DNA of 12,131 nucleotides, taken from a bacterium. GTDB lineage: Bacteria > Oederibacteriota > CAKKQC01. Below the pieces are notes generated by a model. The model saw nothing but the letters and a program-made list of their open reading frames with translations, ran no database searches and was not told the DNA's origin. Every line of letters starts with the position of its first letter. Positions within the stretch are counted from its first letter, which is position 1. This document shows positions 6,127 to 12,131 of the stretch, in pieces. The stretch covers positions 1 through 12,131 of the forward strand of contig CAKKQC010000005.1 in NCBI GenBank assembly GCA_919901855.1, read 5' to 3'. A program made the position numbers and the translations under genes.

Positions 6127-7559
6127 GCGAACTCCACCGTGTCCGCCGGAACATCGTCTCCAAGTTCGCGGGGGAGGCCCTCGTCCGCGGGCTCGGGGCC
6201 CTCACGTTCTTCTGCCTGGCGCGCCTCATGGGGGCCGGGGACTTCGGAGCCTACGTCGCGGCCCTCGCCTTCGCCGGCGTCTTCGTAGTCTTCCACGAGG
6301 CCGGCCTGCATTTCCTGCTCGCGCGCGAGGTCGCGCGCCGGCATGCCGCCGCCGGGACGTACACGCGCCAAGTCGCGATCCTCAAGGGGATCGTCTCGGC
6401 TGCGATCCTGGTGGCGGCGCCCGCCGCGGCCTGGGGCGCGGGGATGGAGCCCGGGATGGTGCGGCTGGTTCTGCTTGCGACCGTCGCCCTTAACGCCGCC
6501 TCGTTCGTCGAGATGCTCGGCGCGGCCCTCCAGGGGCTGGAGCGCATGGACGCGGAGGCGGTCATCCGGGGCGGGCACAAAGCCGCGCAGTTCCTGCTGC
6601 CCATCGGCGCATGGCTCCTCGCCCGTCGCGCGGGTTGGGTGCTGGCCGCGCAGGCGGCCGCGTCGATCGTGGCGCTCGCGGTCGCGTACGGCTGGACGCG
6701 CGGGCGCGGGTTCCTGCCGGCCGCCCGGCGCAGCCCGGGCGGCTTCCGGCGGTCGATCATGCCCTGGCTGGCCGAGGTCTGGCCGCTCACGGCCGTCGCG
6801 GTCTGCATGACGCTGGCCGCGCGCGTGGACGTGATCTTCCTTTCCCGGTTCCGCGGTATGGCCGAGACCGGTCTTTACGGGGCGGCCTCCCGGCTCTTCG
6901 AGCTGACCCAGGTCCTGCCGGCCCTGCTCATGGGCGTCCTGTTCCCGGTCCTGTCCCGGCTGGCGGTGGGCGACGACGGCGCCCGGCGGGACCGGACCTA
7001 CGAGCGGCTGTTCCGGTGGTTTGCGGTACTCGCGGTGCCCGCGGCCGTGCTCCTGTATGCGTGGTCGGGTCCGATCATCCGCGTCTGCTACGGCGCCGCC
7101 TACGGGGACTCGGCGGGAATCCTGCGCGTGCTGGCGCCCGCGATGGGGTTCTCGTTCATGGGCTACCTCTTCATCAACGCCCTGATCGCCTCCGACCGGC
7201 AGACGACGTTCCTCGCCGTGACCGTGGTCGGGTGTACGGCCAACATCGTGGCCAATCTCCTGCTGGTGCCGGCGTACGGCGCATCCGGCGCGGCGTGGGC
7301 CCGGGTCCTGACGGAGGCCGTGTTCTTTGCCGGCGGGCTGGCCGTGTTCCACCGGATCGTCTCCCGCGTGCCCGTGGGTCTCCTGACCCGGGTCCTGCTG
7401 GCGTCCGCGGTGTCGGTTGGTGCCGCCTGGGCTGCCGGTGGCTCGCTGATCGGGGGGACTCTGGCGGCGCTGGCCTATCTGCCCATCCTCTGGCTACTGC
7501 GGGTTATCGCGGCCGATGACCTCGCGTTCGGCTTGCGCCTCCTGCGCTCCCGCCGCTAA
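6123..7559 (+). CDS. Polysaccharide (oligosaccharide) flippase, Wzx/MVF-type
   Basis: A 478-residue integral membrane protein with 12-14 hydrophobic segments and the usual length of Wzx-type exporters. These flip polyprenyl-linked oligosaccharides from the cytosolic to the periplasmic leaflet. Recognisable parts are the N-terminal NIVSKFAGEALVRGLG helix (10-25) with LARLMGAGDFGAYVAALAF (32-50), the central SRFRGMAETGLYGAASRLFE (241-260) and the late NLLLVPAYGASGAAWARVLTEA (378-399). The last is the characteristic 'P.yG..GAA' segment of the family. The start is GTG 6123, overlapping the previous stop (GTGA). An upstream open frame back to 5886 duplicates coding sequence of the preceding gene and is not used. 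It is the last gene of the plus-strand operon, and its final 56 bases overlap the convergent GT2 gene. Substrate specificity cannot be read from sequence. Confidence 0.92.
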   Translation: MSELHRVRRNIVSKFAGEALVRGLGALTFFCLARLMGAGDFGAYVAALAFAGVFVVFHEAGLHFLLAREVARRHAAAGTYTRQVAILKGIVSAAILVAAPAAAWGAGMEPGMVRLVLLATVALNAASFVEMLGAALQGLERMDAEAVIRGGHKAAQFLLPIGAWLLARRAGWVLAAQAAASIVALAVAYGWTRGRGFLPAARRSPGGFRRSIMPWLAEVWPLTAVAVCMTLAARVDVIFLSRFRGMAETGLYGAASRLFELTQVLPALLMGVLFPVLSRLAVGDDGARRDRTYERLFRWFAVLAVPAAVLLYAWSGPIIRVCYGAAYGDSAGILRVLAPAMGFSFMGYLFINALIASDRQTTFLAVTVVGCTANIVANLLLVPAYGASGAAWARVLTEAVFFAGGLAVFHRIVSRVPVGLLTRVLLASAVSVGAAWAAGGSLIGGTLAALAYLPILWLLRVIAADDLAFGLRLLRSRR

Positions 7560-8580
7560 CGAAGAGCTTTCCGGTCAGGAGGATCCCGGTGACGCGCCCG
7601 GCGCCCACCGCCGTCCACCAGAGCCGGAGGAACGGAGCGACCAGCGATTCCGCGGTGAGCAGAACGACCTCGCCTGCGGAGGCCCGGCGGCGCCGGAGGA
7701 GCGCGTAGAGGGTCGCCGCGAGCGACGCGGCGGCGAGCGCGGGGATGCCAATGGCGGACGCTTTGGCCGCGGGTACGGCACCGGCCAGCACGAGGATTCC
7801 CCACAGCGCGGCGGCGTGGAACCCGAGGTGATACGCGGGGATCGCCCAGCCGTCGATCCACTTCAGCCGCGTGAGATACAGCCGGGGATGGCGGCAGAAC
7901 AGGAGCGGCTCGTGGAGGCAATACCTGGACTCCCGCAGGAACAGGCCGGGCTTCCCGCGCTTAACCGGATGGAAGACGGCGGCGGCGGGAACGAACGGCA
8001 CCGTGGCCTCCTGCTCGAGGACCGTGAAGTAAAAGTCCGTGTCTTCCCGGCAGTGCGGGTGGTTGAACCGCTCGTCCAGCCCGCCCAGCCGGCGGAAGGT
8101 GTCGGCGCGGACCGCGAGGTTCGAGGTGAGCCCCTGGCCGCCGCGCACGTTCGCGACCACGTGGCTGTAGACGTCCGCGTGCGCCGCGCCCTCGGGGCGC
8201 ACGGGGCCTTCCAGCAGGATCGCCTCCGGGTGACGCGCGATCGCTTTCGCGTAGGCGGCCAGCCACCCAGGGGCGGGCCGGCAGTCGCTGTCGGTGAAGA
8301 CGACCCACGGCGCGCGTGCCGCGGCTACCCCGGCATTCCGCGCTCCTGCCGGTCCGCGCGATTGGGGCAGCCGGACCGGCCGGAGGGGGAGCCGCGCTCC
8401 CCACTCCCGCGCGATCTCGCGTAGCCGCCCGGCTGTTCCGTCGCGCGAACCATCGTCCACGACGATCACTTCCACCTGAACCCGCGCCGCGCGCGCGGCA
8501 GTCCGAACGGCGCGCAGGCACCGCGTGATCTCGTCCATCCGATCCCGGGTGGCGATGACGACGGAAAGGGCGGGCTTCAT
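7504..8580 (-). CDS. GT2 family glycosyltransferase with C-terminal membrane tail
   Basis: A 358-residue GT-A fold inverting glycosyltransferase that moves a sugar from a nucleotide donor to a glycan acceptor at the cytosolic membrane face. The N-terminal domain shows LSVVIATRDR (5-14), VIVVDDGSRDGT (38-49) for the nucleotide, SRGPAGARNAG (74-84), and FTDSDC (95-100), the DxD-type metal site with Asp97 and Asp99. CREDTDFYF (177-185) supplies the acceptor-side acidic pair (Glu179/Asp180). The C-terminal third carries about three hydrophobic segments (near 246-268, 273-295 and 304-324), which should anchor it in the membrane. The ATG at 8580 follows the FkbM gene by 17 bases with a GGGGTG-type site. 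It is the last gene of the minus-strand operon and runs 56 bases into the flippase gene tail to tail. Donor and acceptor are unknown. Confidence 0.92.
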   Translation of the reverse strand: MKPALSVVIATRDRMDEITRCLRAVRTAARAARVQVEVIVVDDGSRDGTAGRLREIAREWGARLPLRPVRLPQSRGPAGARNAGVAAARAPWVVFTDSDCRPAPGWLAAYAKAIARHPEAILLEGPVRPEGAAHADVYSHVVANVRGGQGLTSNLAVRADTFRRLGGLDERFNHPHCREDTDFYFTVLEQEATVPFVPAAAVFHPVKRGKPGLFLRESRYCLHEPLLFCRHPRLYLTRLKWIDGWAIPAYHLGFHAAALWGILVLAGAVPAAKASAIGIPALAAASLAATLYALLRRRRASAGEVVLLTAESLVAPFLRLWWTAVGAGRVTGILLTGKLFVSGGSAGGASRTRGHRPR

Positions 8581-8597
8581 CGCATCACCCCGGCCAT

Positions 8598-9404
8598 CTA
8601 GCGCAGAAGCGGGTCCCCGGAGCCCGCCGGCCGGTTGATCTTCATCCGTTGTTCCGGCGTGGCGAAATGGTGGGTTCGGCGCAGGATGCTGCCGTCGCGG
8701 GCGAACACGATGTCGACATGCGCGAGCGCCCCGTCGATCGGCCTGCGTGCGCCACCGAAAATGTCGCAGGCGAGGAAACCGCGATCCTTCATGAACAGGA
8801 CCAGATCGTGAAGTTGAGGCCCTCCCACGAAGAACTGGAACAGGAACGCCTCCACCAGGACTGCTTCGGTCTGCTTAAGCGTCTCGGAGGCTCCGGCCAG
8901 CACGAGCAGGTCGGCGCCCTGCGTGTCCAGCTTGATCAGGAAGGGACCCGTCAGACCCTTTTCCTTCACGACGCCATCCAACGTGACCGTGGGCACCTCG
9001 CGGGCTTTGCCGTCCGCGATCGCCCCGTCGCTCTCTTTCAGGAGAGACGAGCCCGACAGTATGTCGTGGACATTGAACGAGGCGGTGCCCGCATGATCCG
9101 ATACCGCCGCGATCATGAAGTCGCCTTTGACTCTCCGGCAGATCCCCTCCAGCGTGGGGCGGTACTCCTCCAGCGGCTCGATGAGCATGTACCGGGGTTC
9201 GGGATAGACCTCGTAGAGCTCCTTTGTGCCGTACGCCACGCCGACGTCGATCACGGTGGCCGGCATGACCCCCTGGCGCCGGATGTGCCGCAGGGCATCT
9301 TCCATCGTGGCCCGCATCCCGCCGCGCTGGACGGTGAGACCGAGCATCCGGAAAGCCTTCCGAACGATGTCTTTGATGAGTGTCTTGAGCATTGGTCTCG
9401 TCAT
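8598..9404 (-). CDS. FkbM-family SAM-dependent methyltransferase
   Basis: A 268-residue methyltransferase. FkbM-type enzymes O-methylate hydroxyls on sugars or polyketides, and in a glycan locus a sugar O-methylation is the likely job. Motifs are ATVIDVGVAYGTKEL (49-63), the SAM glycine loop with Asp53, and YMLIEPLEEY (72-81) with acidic Glu76. FLIKLDTQGADLLVLAGA (155-172) is the family hallmark 'K.D.qG.e...l.Ga'. The start is ATG 9404, whose A is the last base of the upstream gene's TAA (TAATG), so translation is probably coupled. The frame extends upstream to 9434, but that part overlaps the neighbour's coding sequence. The N-terminus (LKTLIKDIVRKAFRML) is a basic amphipathic helix that may touch the membrane. 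It is the middle gene of a three-gene minus-strand operon. Confidence 0.9.
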   Translation of the reverse strand: MTRPMLKTLIKDIVRKAFRMLGLTVQRGGMRATMEDALRHIRRQGVMPATVIDVGVAYGTKELYEVYPEPRYMLIEPLEEYRPTLEGICRRVKGDFMIAAVSDHAGTASFNVHDILSGSSLLKESDGAIADGKAREVPTVTLDGVVKEKGLTGPFLIKLDTQGADLLVLAGASETLKQTEAVLVEAFLFQFFVGGPQLHDLVLFMKDRGFLACDIFGGARRPIDGALAHVDIVFARDGSILRRTHHFATPEQRMKINRPAGSGDPLLR

Positions 9405-10276
9405 TATACGGGCTTCCGGGCCAGCCCGACCCACGAGGACGGCATGCCCAGCGCGATTCCGAGCCCGCTAAGCGTCATCCAGACGACGTTGCGGGGGAAT
9501 GGCCGATCCATCCTGTGCCTCCACTGTTCGTCCCCGCGGACGGAGTCCGGTTCAAAGCCGGCTGTCCGGAACAGCGTCAGCAGGCTCCGGCGGCTGAACT
9601 CGGACAGGTGCTGGAGAAATACACGGTTGTCCCGCTTGCGGATCTTGTCCAGCAGACGCGGGACGCGGTAGTTGGTCAGGCCCGTGGAATTCGGTACGTT
9701 GACGCAGATCCATCCGCCGGGCTTCAGCGCCCGCCGCGCGAGTTCGAGGAACGCCTTGGGGTCAGGGACGTGCTCGAGAACGTCCAACATGGTGATGACG
9801 TCAGAGGAACCCTCGCCAGCCTCCTCGATACCGTGTTCCGCCACGGCCAGCCCGAGCCGCGTTCGGACGTACTCCGCCACGTTGTGGGACGGCTCGAGAC
9901 CCGCGACCGAGAATCCGCGTGCGGCGGCCCGTTCCATGAATAGCCCCCACCCGCATCCGACGTCCAGGAGGCGGCCTCCCCGGCATCCCGCCTTCTGCAT
10001 CAGCGCGAGGATCCCCTCGGCTTGCCGCACCTTCCAGCGGGGGCGGTCCCGCGTCCCGTCGGGAAGGGCCCGCTCCGTGTCGGTGAGCAGGTAGTAACGG
10101 GGACTCGCGTAGAGGCCTGCCAGGTCGGCAGGGGAAGGCGTTGGGTGGACGAAGATGTGGGTGCAGGCGGGACAGGCGAGATGTTCGAACTCGCGCGGCT
10201 CCCCGAAGGTGTCGGAGATGAATCGCCGGGAGACCACGGTGTCGCTAGAACCGCACACCGGACAGATGGGAGGCAT
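9404..10276 (-). CDS. Class I SAM-dependent methyltransferase with N-terminal zinc ribbon (second copy)
   Basis: A 290-residue methyltransferase with the same architecture as the gene at 2044-2940. Cys5/Cys8 and Cys35/Cys38 form a zinc-ribbon-like module. The Rossmann domain has LLDVGCGWG (103-111), Glu128 at the end of strand 2, and MLDVLEHVPDP (163-173), followed by a C-terminal segment with a weakly hydrophobic helix (about 263-281). It probably methylates a sugar or sugar nucleotide, perhaps as a chain cap; that is inference. ATG 10276 lies 7 bases after a perfect TATAAT, which would make the mRNA leaderless. ATG 10285 is also in frame but overlaps that TATAAT and lacks a ribosome binding site. 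It is the first gene of the minus-strand operon, and its TAA overlaps the FkbM start by one base. Confidence 0.88.
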   Translation of the reverse strand: MPPICPVCGSSDTVVSRRFISDTFGEPREFEHLACPACTHIFVHPTPSPADLAGLYASPRYYLLTDTERALPDGTRDRPRWKVRQAEGILALMQKAGCRGGRLLDVGCGWGLFMERAAARGFSVAGLEPSHNVAEYVRTRLGLAVAEHGIEEAGEGSSDVITMLDVLEHVPDPKAFLELARRALKPGGWICVNVPNSTGLTNYRVPRLLDKIRKRDNRVFLQHLSEFSRRSLLTLFRTAGFEPDSVRGDEQWRHRMDRPFPRNVVWMTLSGLGIALGMPSSWVGLARKPV

Positions 10277-10283
10277 CCCCAGC

Positions 10284-10289
10284 ATTATA
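10284..10289 (-). promoter_or_regulatory. Perfect -10 box before the zinc-ribbon methyltransferase operon
   Basis: On the minus strand 10289-10284 reads TATAAT, followed by seven bases and ATG 10276. A transcript starting at the normal distance would begin at or next to that ATG, giving a leaderless message. No good -35 hexamer appears 16-18 bases upstream; the bases there read ACAACC or similar. Confidence 0.4.
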
Positions 10290-10311
10290 GCGTTTGCCTG
10301 TCGCGCGGTTG

Positions 10312-10340
10312 TTGAGTGGCGGCCTGCCGGAGGGTAGTAT
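10312..10340 (+). promoter_or_regulatory. Candidate promoter for the 10350 glycosyltransferase operon
   Basis: TTGAGT (10312-10317), 17 bases, then TAGTAT (10335-10340); each hexamer matches the sigma-70 consensus at four of six positions with ideal spacing. The -10 ends nine bases before GTG 10350, so the untranslated leader would be only a few bases. GGGTGA (10341-10346) could act as a ribosome site only if transcription began further upstream. It lies back to back with the minus-strand -10 at 10284-10289. Confidence 0.45.
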
Positions 10341-10349
10341 GGGTGAATC

Positions 10350-11099
10350 GTGAAGGACGGCAAACGCATCGTCGCGGTCCTCCCGGCGTACAACGCCGAG
10401 AAGACCCTGAAGGCCACGCTCGACGACATCCCGAAGGATCTCTTCGACGAGATCGTGCTCGTGGATGACGCCAGCAAGGACGGCACGGTCGCCCTGGCGC
10501 GCCAGCTCGGCCTCAAGCACATCGTCGTCCATCCGAAGAACCGGGGCTACGGCGGCAACCAGAAGACCTGCTACAAGACCGCCCTCGACCTCGGCGCCGA
10601 CATCGCCGTCATGATCCATCCCGACTTCCAGTACGATCCCACGCTGGCCCCTGAGCTTGTCCAGCCGATCTTGGATGGGAAGGCCGACTGTGTGCTCGGC
10701 TCGCGCATGATGCGCGACACTGCCCTCAAGGGCAAGATGCCTGTCTGGAAGTACGTGGGCAACAAGTTCCTGACCGGGCTCGAGAACCTCGCGTTCGGAG
10801 TGAAGTTGTCCGAGTATCACACCGGTTATCGGTCCTATAACCGGAAAGTCCTTTCGACTCTGCGCCTCGACCTCAACAGCGACGGATTCGTCTTCGACCA
10901 GGAGATCATCGCCCAGATGCTTGCCAACGGTTACCGCATCGCCGAGGTCCCGATTCCTACCCGCTACTTCAAGGAAGCTTCCAGCGTGAGTTTCCTAGTG
11001 AGCGTCAAGTATGGCCTGCAGACCCTCTCTACTCTCGCGAGCTTCAATATGCACAAGAGACTGGGTTGGACTCAGAAGGGTCTCCTCCCCCTTGCCTAG
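10350..11099 (+). CDS. GT2 glycosyltransferase, dolichol-phosphate-mannose-synthase-like
   Basis: A 249-residue GT-A glycosyltransferase of the type that transfers a sugar from a nucleotide donor to a polyprenyl phosphate or nearby acceptor on the cytosolic face. Motifs are VAVLPAYNAEKTL (8-20), EIVLVDDASKDGT (34-46) for the nucleotide, NRGYGGNQKT (64-73), and MIHPDFQYDP (88-97) with Asp92 in the metal-binding position. LGSRM (116-120), EYHTGYRSYNRKVL (155-168) and PTRYFKEASSVSF (203-215) follow. The length fits a single catalytic domain without the C-terminal membrane helices of larger relatives; a short hydrophobic stretch near 213-232 may be amphipathic. The start is GTG 10350, with a candidate promoter immediately upstream. 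Its stop is overlapped by the likely TTG start of the next gene. The name DPM-like reflects fold and motifs, not a proven mannose donor. Confidence 0.92.
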   Translation: MKDGKRIVAVLPAYNAEKTLKATLDDIPKDLFDEIVLVDDASKDGTVALARQLGLKHIVVHPKNRGYGGNQKTCYKTALDLGADIAVMIHPDFQYDPTLAPELVQPILDGKADCVLGSRMMRDTALKGKMPVWKYVGNKFLTGLENLAFGVKLSEYHTGYRSYNRKVLSTLRLDLNSDGFVFDQEIIAQMLANGYRIAEVPIPTRYFKEASSVSFLVSVKYGLQTLSTLASFNMHKRLGWTQKGLLPLA

Positions 11100-11919
11100 C
11101 GGCTCGCGGGAAACTCTGGAGGATGGCGATGCCCGGCTAAAGGAGTTCTACAGAACGTCGGATCAATACCTTTCCATGAACCTTGCGGGTCACGATGAAG
11201 CGTACTTCGCCCTCTTCCTGGAACGTGTGTCCCGGTATGTCCCTGCGGGTTCATCAATTGTTGACCTTGGGTGTGGAACAGGCTTCTCCTCGCATCTGCT
11301 CGCGGCCAGGGGCTATCGAGTGACTGGCGTTGATATCTCGGAGAAGTTTCTCGATCGCAAGCTCGAGCGGGATGGACTGGTTTTGGTGAGCGCCGATGCG
11401 AGCGCACTTCCTATCCCTGATGGCTCCGTTGACGCTGTTGTCTCCTACGAGTTCATCGAGCACGTTGTCCGGGTGGCGGAGGTGCTGGATGAGATGATCC
11501 GGGTTGTTCGGCCCGGCGGTACTATCCTCATCCTTTCCCCGAACCTTGTTTCGCCTTTCCTGCCGCTGAAGAACATACTCGACATCATCAGGGGGCGTGT
11601 GCCCGCTGAGGTGGGGGGAAGGACCCTTGGTCAAGCCGGTCGCCTTGTCTTCAGGAACCTCTGGCTGTCGCTCGAGAAGGTCTTCTCTGGGAGGGTCTCC
11701 TTCCTCCTGAGAACTCCGGACCTGTCGAGGCCCGCTGAGGCAGACGCCGATAGCGTCTATCCGGCCAACCAGATCGATCTGCGGAGGTATCTCAGGCAGC
11801 GGGGTTTGGTGCTGGTAGGGGGGAGTGAGGGGCACACCTTCTCCGGAAGGCTTCTGGCGTATGCGTTTCCGTGGATGTGCGGGGAGTGTTGTGTGATGGC
11901 CAGGAAGCCAGCAAACTAA
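11092..11919 (+). CDS. Class I SAM-dependent methyltransferase (Methyltransf_11-like)
   Basis: A roughly 275-residue methyltransferase without the zinc ribbon of the other two. An N-terminal helical region (LKEFYRTSDQYLSMNLAGHDEAYF, about 16-39) precedes IVDLGCGTGFSSHLL (56-70), the SAM loop. Asp81 sits at the end of strand 2, ADASALPIPDGSVDAVVSYEFIEHV (101-125) covers motifs II/III, and RVVRPGGTILILSPN (137-151) follows. A longer C-terminal part with basic and aromatic residues probably holds the substrate site. The start is uncertain: TTG 11092 overlaps the glycosyltransferase stop and keeps the conserved N-terminal helix, while the first downstream in-frame ATG (11176) would remove it. Codon use is visibly less G/C-biased than in the 2044-7559 operon, with many GTT, CTT and GGT codons, so it may have arrived separately. 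The target sugar is unknown. Confidence 0.85.
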   Translation: MPSGSRETLEDGDARLKEFYRTSDQYLSMNLAGHDEAYFALFLERVSRYVPAGSSIVDLGCGTGFSSHLLAARGYRVTGVDISEKFLDRKLERDGLVLVSADASALPIPDGSVDAVVSYEFIEHVVRVAEVLDEMIRVVRPGGTILILSPNLVSPFLPLKNILDIIRGRVPAEVGGRTLGQAGRLVFRNLWLSLEKVFSGRVSFLLRTPDLSRPAEADADSVYPANQIDLRRYLRQRGLVLVGGSEGHTFSGRLLAYAFPWMCGECCVMARKPAN

Positions 11920-12085
11920 CGCGCATGGCTCCGCGCAGACGGGCGACGGCGGCGTGCACTGCCCCTGTGGTTTCAAACCCCATCTCGCACTCAGTATAGG
12001 TCATGACAGAGGCAGGCATCAGAGGCCCGTGTGAGTGGCAAAAAGCAGGCGCGCCCCTTCTTTGGATTGCGTGAGCTGCGCGCGT

Positions 12086-12125
12086 CGGACCAAACTGAAC
12101 ACCGAAAACGGACCAATCTGAACAC
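12086..12125. repeat. Two 17-base direct repeats, possible IS terminal repeats
   Basis: CGGACCAAACTGAACAC (12086-12102) and CGGACCAATCTGAACAC (12109-12125) differ at one base and start 23 bases apart. Read on the minus strand the pattern is TGTTCAG(A/T)TTGGTCCG twice, beginning TGT. Some insertion sequences, IS21-type among them, begin with TG and carry repeated transposase-binding motifs at their ends. No transposase is visible, so the assignment is tentative. The rest of the 212-base stretch after 11919 holds nothing I can call a gene. Confidence 0.6.
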
Positions 12126-12131
12126 GATTAT

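Noticed and set aside
10245-10820. Minus-strand frame of 191 codons opposite the DPM-like glycosyltransferase
   Set aside because: It is antisense to intact GT2 motifs, and its Val/Glu/Asp-rich product is the expected mirror of that gene.
11792-12019. 75-codon minus-strand frame at the 3' end of the last methyltransferase
   Set aside because: More than half is antisense to a solid gene and there is no ribosome site. Only the first part looks coherent, so it is mentioned as possible IS remnant and not called as a gene.
12086-12125. CRISPR array suggested by the two near-identical repeats
   Set aside because: There are only two 17-base units with a 6-base gap, far too short for CRISPR repeats and spacers, and no cas gene is nearby.

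Overview
This is a very GC-rich bacterial segment. It carries most of a surface-polysaccharide (O-antigen, capsule or exopolysaccharide) assembly locus, with possible mobile-element ends at both edges. The bacterial reading rests on polycistronic genes with 1-4 base stop/start overlaps (GTGA, ATGA, TAATG), frequent GTG starts, -10-like hexamers and Wzx/Wzy-type membrane proteins. I cannot name the species. The strong G/C third-position bias would suit an uncultivated soil or subsurface lineage or a high-GC proteobacterium, but that is inference.

Layout. (1) Bases 3-54 hold two consecutive hairpins that resemble the structured right end of an IS200/IS605-type (tnpB) element. An unrecognised hypothetical gene (72-704, +) follows. 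(2) A DegT/DnrJ/EryC1/StrS-type sugar aminotransferase (801-1931, -) reads away from a 112-base divergent spacer. (3) From the other side of that spacer runs a tightly packed plus-strand operon, 2044-7559. It encodes a zinc-ribbon SAM methyltransferase, a Wzy_C/O-antigen-ligase-like membrane protein, a small membrane-anchored protein (probably DUF4330-like), a second Wzy_C-like protein and a Wzx-like flippase. (4) A minus-strand operon, 10276 down to 7504, encodes a second zinc-ribbon methyltransferase, an FkbM-family methyltransferase and a membrane-tailed GT2 glycosyltransferase. Its last gene overlaps the 3' end of the flippase gene tail to tail. (5) From a short divergent promoter region a plus-strand pair, 10350-11919, encodes a dolichol-phosphate-mannose-synthase-like GT2 and another class I methyltransferase. 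(6) Bases 11920-12131 are non-coding as far as I can tell and end in two near-identical 17-base direct repeats.

How the parts fit together (inference from families). The aminotransferase makes an amino-sugar nucleotide and the GT2 enzymes transfer sugars to acceptors or a polyprenyl carrier. The four methyltransferases decorate or cap sugars. The flippase moves lipid-linked units across the inner membrane, and the two Wzy_C proteins polymerise and/or ligate them outside. No priming glycosyltransferase, chain-length regulator, export channel or sugar dehydratase is visible, so the locus must continue outside the window or depend on genes elsewhere.

The most distinctive point is the translationally coupled trio of Wzy_C, small anchored protein and Wzy_C. 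Three start codons also have promoter-like -10 hexamers only 7-9 bases upstream, which hints at leaderless or near-leaderless transcripts.
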